A stretch of 16,993 nucleotides of DNA from Halobacteriales archaeon (GTDB taxonomy: Archaea; Halobacteriota; Halobacteria; Halorutilales; JAHENH01). Made by a program: the position numbers and the translations under genes. Below are positions 16,090 to 16,993 of the stretch, one piece after another. The notes beneath the pieces are model-generated. The model was not told the origin of the DNA. It did no database searches and saw nothing but the letters and a program-made list of their open reading frames with translations. Within the stretch, counting starts at the first letter, position 1. Every line of letters begins with the position of its first letter. The stretch lies in the NCBI GenBank assembly GCA_018609935.1, contig JAHENH010000168.1, forward strand, positions 1-16,993, in the 5' to 3' direction.

Positions 16090-16756
16090 TTTGATATTAT
16101 TTATCCATCCAGTATTTACAATTTTAGGGTCTGGTCAGGCAAGATAGTAGAATATAGTAAATCAAATAACAATAATTATGTTAAACTATGTTAAACTAAG
16201 AAATTTCTATACCTTCCTTTTAAATGGAGACAGCATATCTGGTATTTAGTAGAAATAATTACTAGTAGTAGTTATACATTAGCTGAAACTTTTATAAATA
16301 TTAATAGAGGTTTTACAAATTGGTTAGATTAGCTGTTTGGTATGGCTTTCCCAATACTTATGTAAAAATTTTTTTGATGGGTCTGTGACAGATCAAAAAC
16401 TTTCTATAGCGGTTGAATTTTTTAAGGAAGACACACAAGAATAATAATGTTCGTGTTGTGTTTCCAGTTCATGGATTCACTGGTATACTTGGAACATTAA
16501 TATTTCCATTTATAGATATAGAAGGATTTTCAGCCAATCAACTAATAGCACAAATAACTGAGGCATTAAAAAAACGATATAGACAGTATTATCTACATAC
16601 GTTGTGTTTGGTATTATTAAGTCTATATGTGATCATAGAGTATCTGGGAGTCATGAGTGTGATGGTCTTGATTTGTCGGAGCATGGTGTTGAGACGTATC
16701 CTGAGTTTGGGGGGGTGGAAACAGTGACGGGTGGAGGTTCTGTTTCGAAAGTTCGG
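16090..16756 (+). pseudogene. amt: Ammonium transporter (Amt), heavily decayed with internal deletion
   Basis: Pieces of an Amt/Rh ammonium channel lie in order but in different frames. Around 16124-16168 are SGQAR, two TAG stops, then NIVNQIT, matching the GQVRAKNVANQLT motif after the first helix. At 16234-16356 are IWYLVE, SSSYTLAETF and FTNWLD-stop-LFGMAF, matching the start of helix 3. Then helices 3-10 (roughly 200 or more codons) are missing. At 16400-16423 is IAVEFF. At 16450-16560 comes VFPVHGFTGILGTL, the second pore His region. From 16583 come [12 protein letters not shown] and the tail [20 protein letters not shown]. The stop at 16580 and that inside WLD-stop-LF look like TGG changed to TAG, and IWYLVE looks like GGA changed to GAA. 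The protein cannot function. The tail frame is open into the following P-II sequence without a stop, so the ancestor was probably a fused protein. Confidence 0.75.
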
Positions 16757-16993
16757 GTGGATGGTGGGGGGTCTAATGATGGTGAGATTAAGTTGGTTAT
16801 GGCTTTTGTTCGTCCAGATAAACTGGGGGATGTTAAAAAAGAATTAGCTGAGGTTGGTGCTCCTAGTCTTTCTGTGACGAATGTTAGTGGTCGTGGTAGT
16901 CAGCCTGCAAAAAAGAGCCAATGGAGAGGAGAAGAATACAGAGTAGACCTACACCAAAAAGTCAAAATTGAATGTGTAGTAGCCGATATTCCA
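16757..16993 (+). CDS. glnK: P-II nitrogen regulatory protein/domain (GlnK), cut off by the window edge
   Basis: P-II trimers bind ATP/ADP and 2-oxoglutarate and control Amt channels and glutamine synthetase. Visible are [14 protein letters not shown], the T-loop [18 protein letters not shown] with its Tyr, and [16 protein letters not shown]; the C-terminal half lies beyond 16993. There is no ATG before Met at 16799 inside the first strand. The frame continues unbroken from the Amt tail through a Gly-rich linker ([20 protein letters not shown]), which suggests a C-terminal P-II domain of a former Amt fusion. GTG 16757 (or 16715, 16724) could let it be made alone, and 16757 is my tentative start. 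Codons up to about 16908 are T/G-ending (GGT, CGT, GTT); from GCA 16909 they are A/C-ending (AGA, CAC, GAC, GTC), an abrupt change within one domain. Confidence 0.75.
   Translation, partial: MDGGGSNDGEIKLVMAFVRPDKLGDVKKELAEVGAPSLSVTNVSGRGSQPAKKSQWRGEEYRVDLHQKVKIECVVADIP

Noticed and set aside
16015..16194. 59-codon ATG frame (MLDLVILQFE..., with CDIC) upstream of the Amt motifs
   Set aside because: A different frame over the same bases gives SGQAR...NIVNQIT, a known Amt motif, so the ATG frame is most likely a by-product of the decayed amt gene.
16177..16197. Tandem TATGTTAAAC repeat as a possible CRISPR or iteron
   Set aside because: Only two 10-base copies directly adjacent within a decayed gene; no spacers, no array.

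Overview
The window reads as an AT-rich archaeal genome fragment whose proteins look like haloarchaeal families: a haloarchaeal-style halocyanin, a single-subunit NADH dehydrogenase-like flavoprotein, a DsbA-like lipoprotein, GSI-alpha glutamine synthetase, an Amt/P-II pair and a tiny CPxC zinc-ribbon protein. The base composition and lysine/isoleucine-rich proteins are unlike the high-GC, strongly acidic extreme halophiles. My inference is an aerobic, low-GC relative of the class Halobacteria (for example a Hikarchaeia-like marine lineage). The placement rests on recalled family patterns, not on a search.

Left part (1-6506), metal and redox: a truncated ZIP metal transporter (minus strand); an NDH-2-like gene (minus) broken by two one-base deletions; a long AT-rich divergent promoter region with a 15-bp inverted repeat; then a plus-strand operon of two-domain multicopper oxidase, a second ZIP transporter with an outer domain, and a halocyanin gene. 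The halocyanin gene is broken by two one-base deletions and has lost a copper ligand. After about 700 bases with only gene debris comes a DsbA-like thioredoxin-fold lipoprotein.

Middle (6507-8002): poorly conserved sequence with an 85-codon open frame of different codon use, a membrane-protein-like frame without a start, and a 34-residue zinc-ribbon microprotein missed by length cut-offs. It is followed by the gltB upstream region.

Right part (8003-16993), ammonium assimilation: gltB and gltD (both subunits of glutamate synthase, overlapping by one base) converge on glnA. Beyond glnA lies a heavily decayed ammonium transporter gene whose C-terminal tail continues in frame into a P-II (GlnK) domain that runs off the window. 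GlnA makes glutamine, GltBD turns it into glutamate, and P-II would sense nitrogen and energy status. The transporter that P-II would control is dead here.

The strongest unusual signals are: three genes in different states of decay (amt worst, halocyanin intermediate, NDH-2 mildest) beside flawless long genes; an in-frame amt tail/P-II join; an abrupt in-frame change of codon style inside the P-II sequence; and a repeated TTAGATAA element in the multicopper oxidase promoter.
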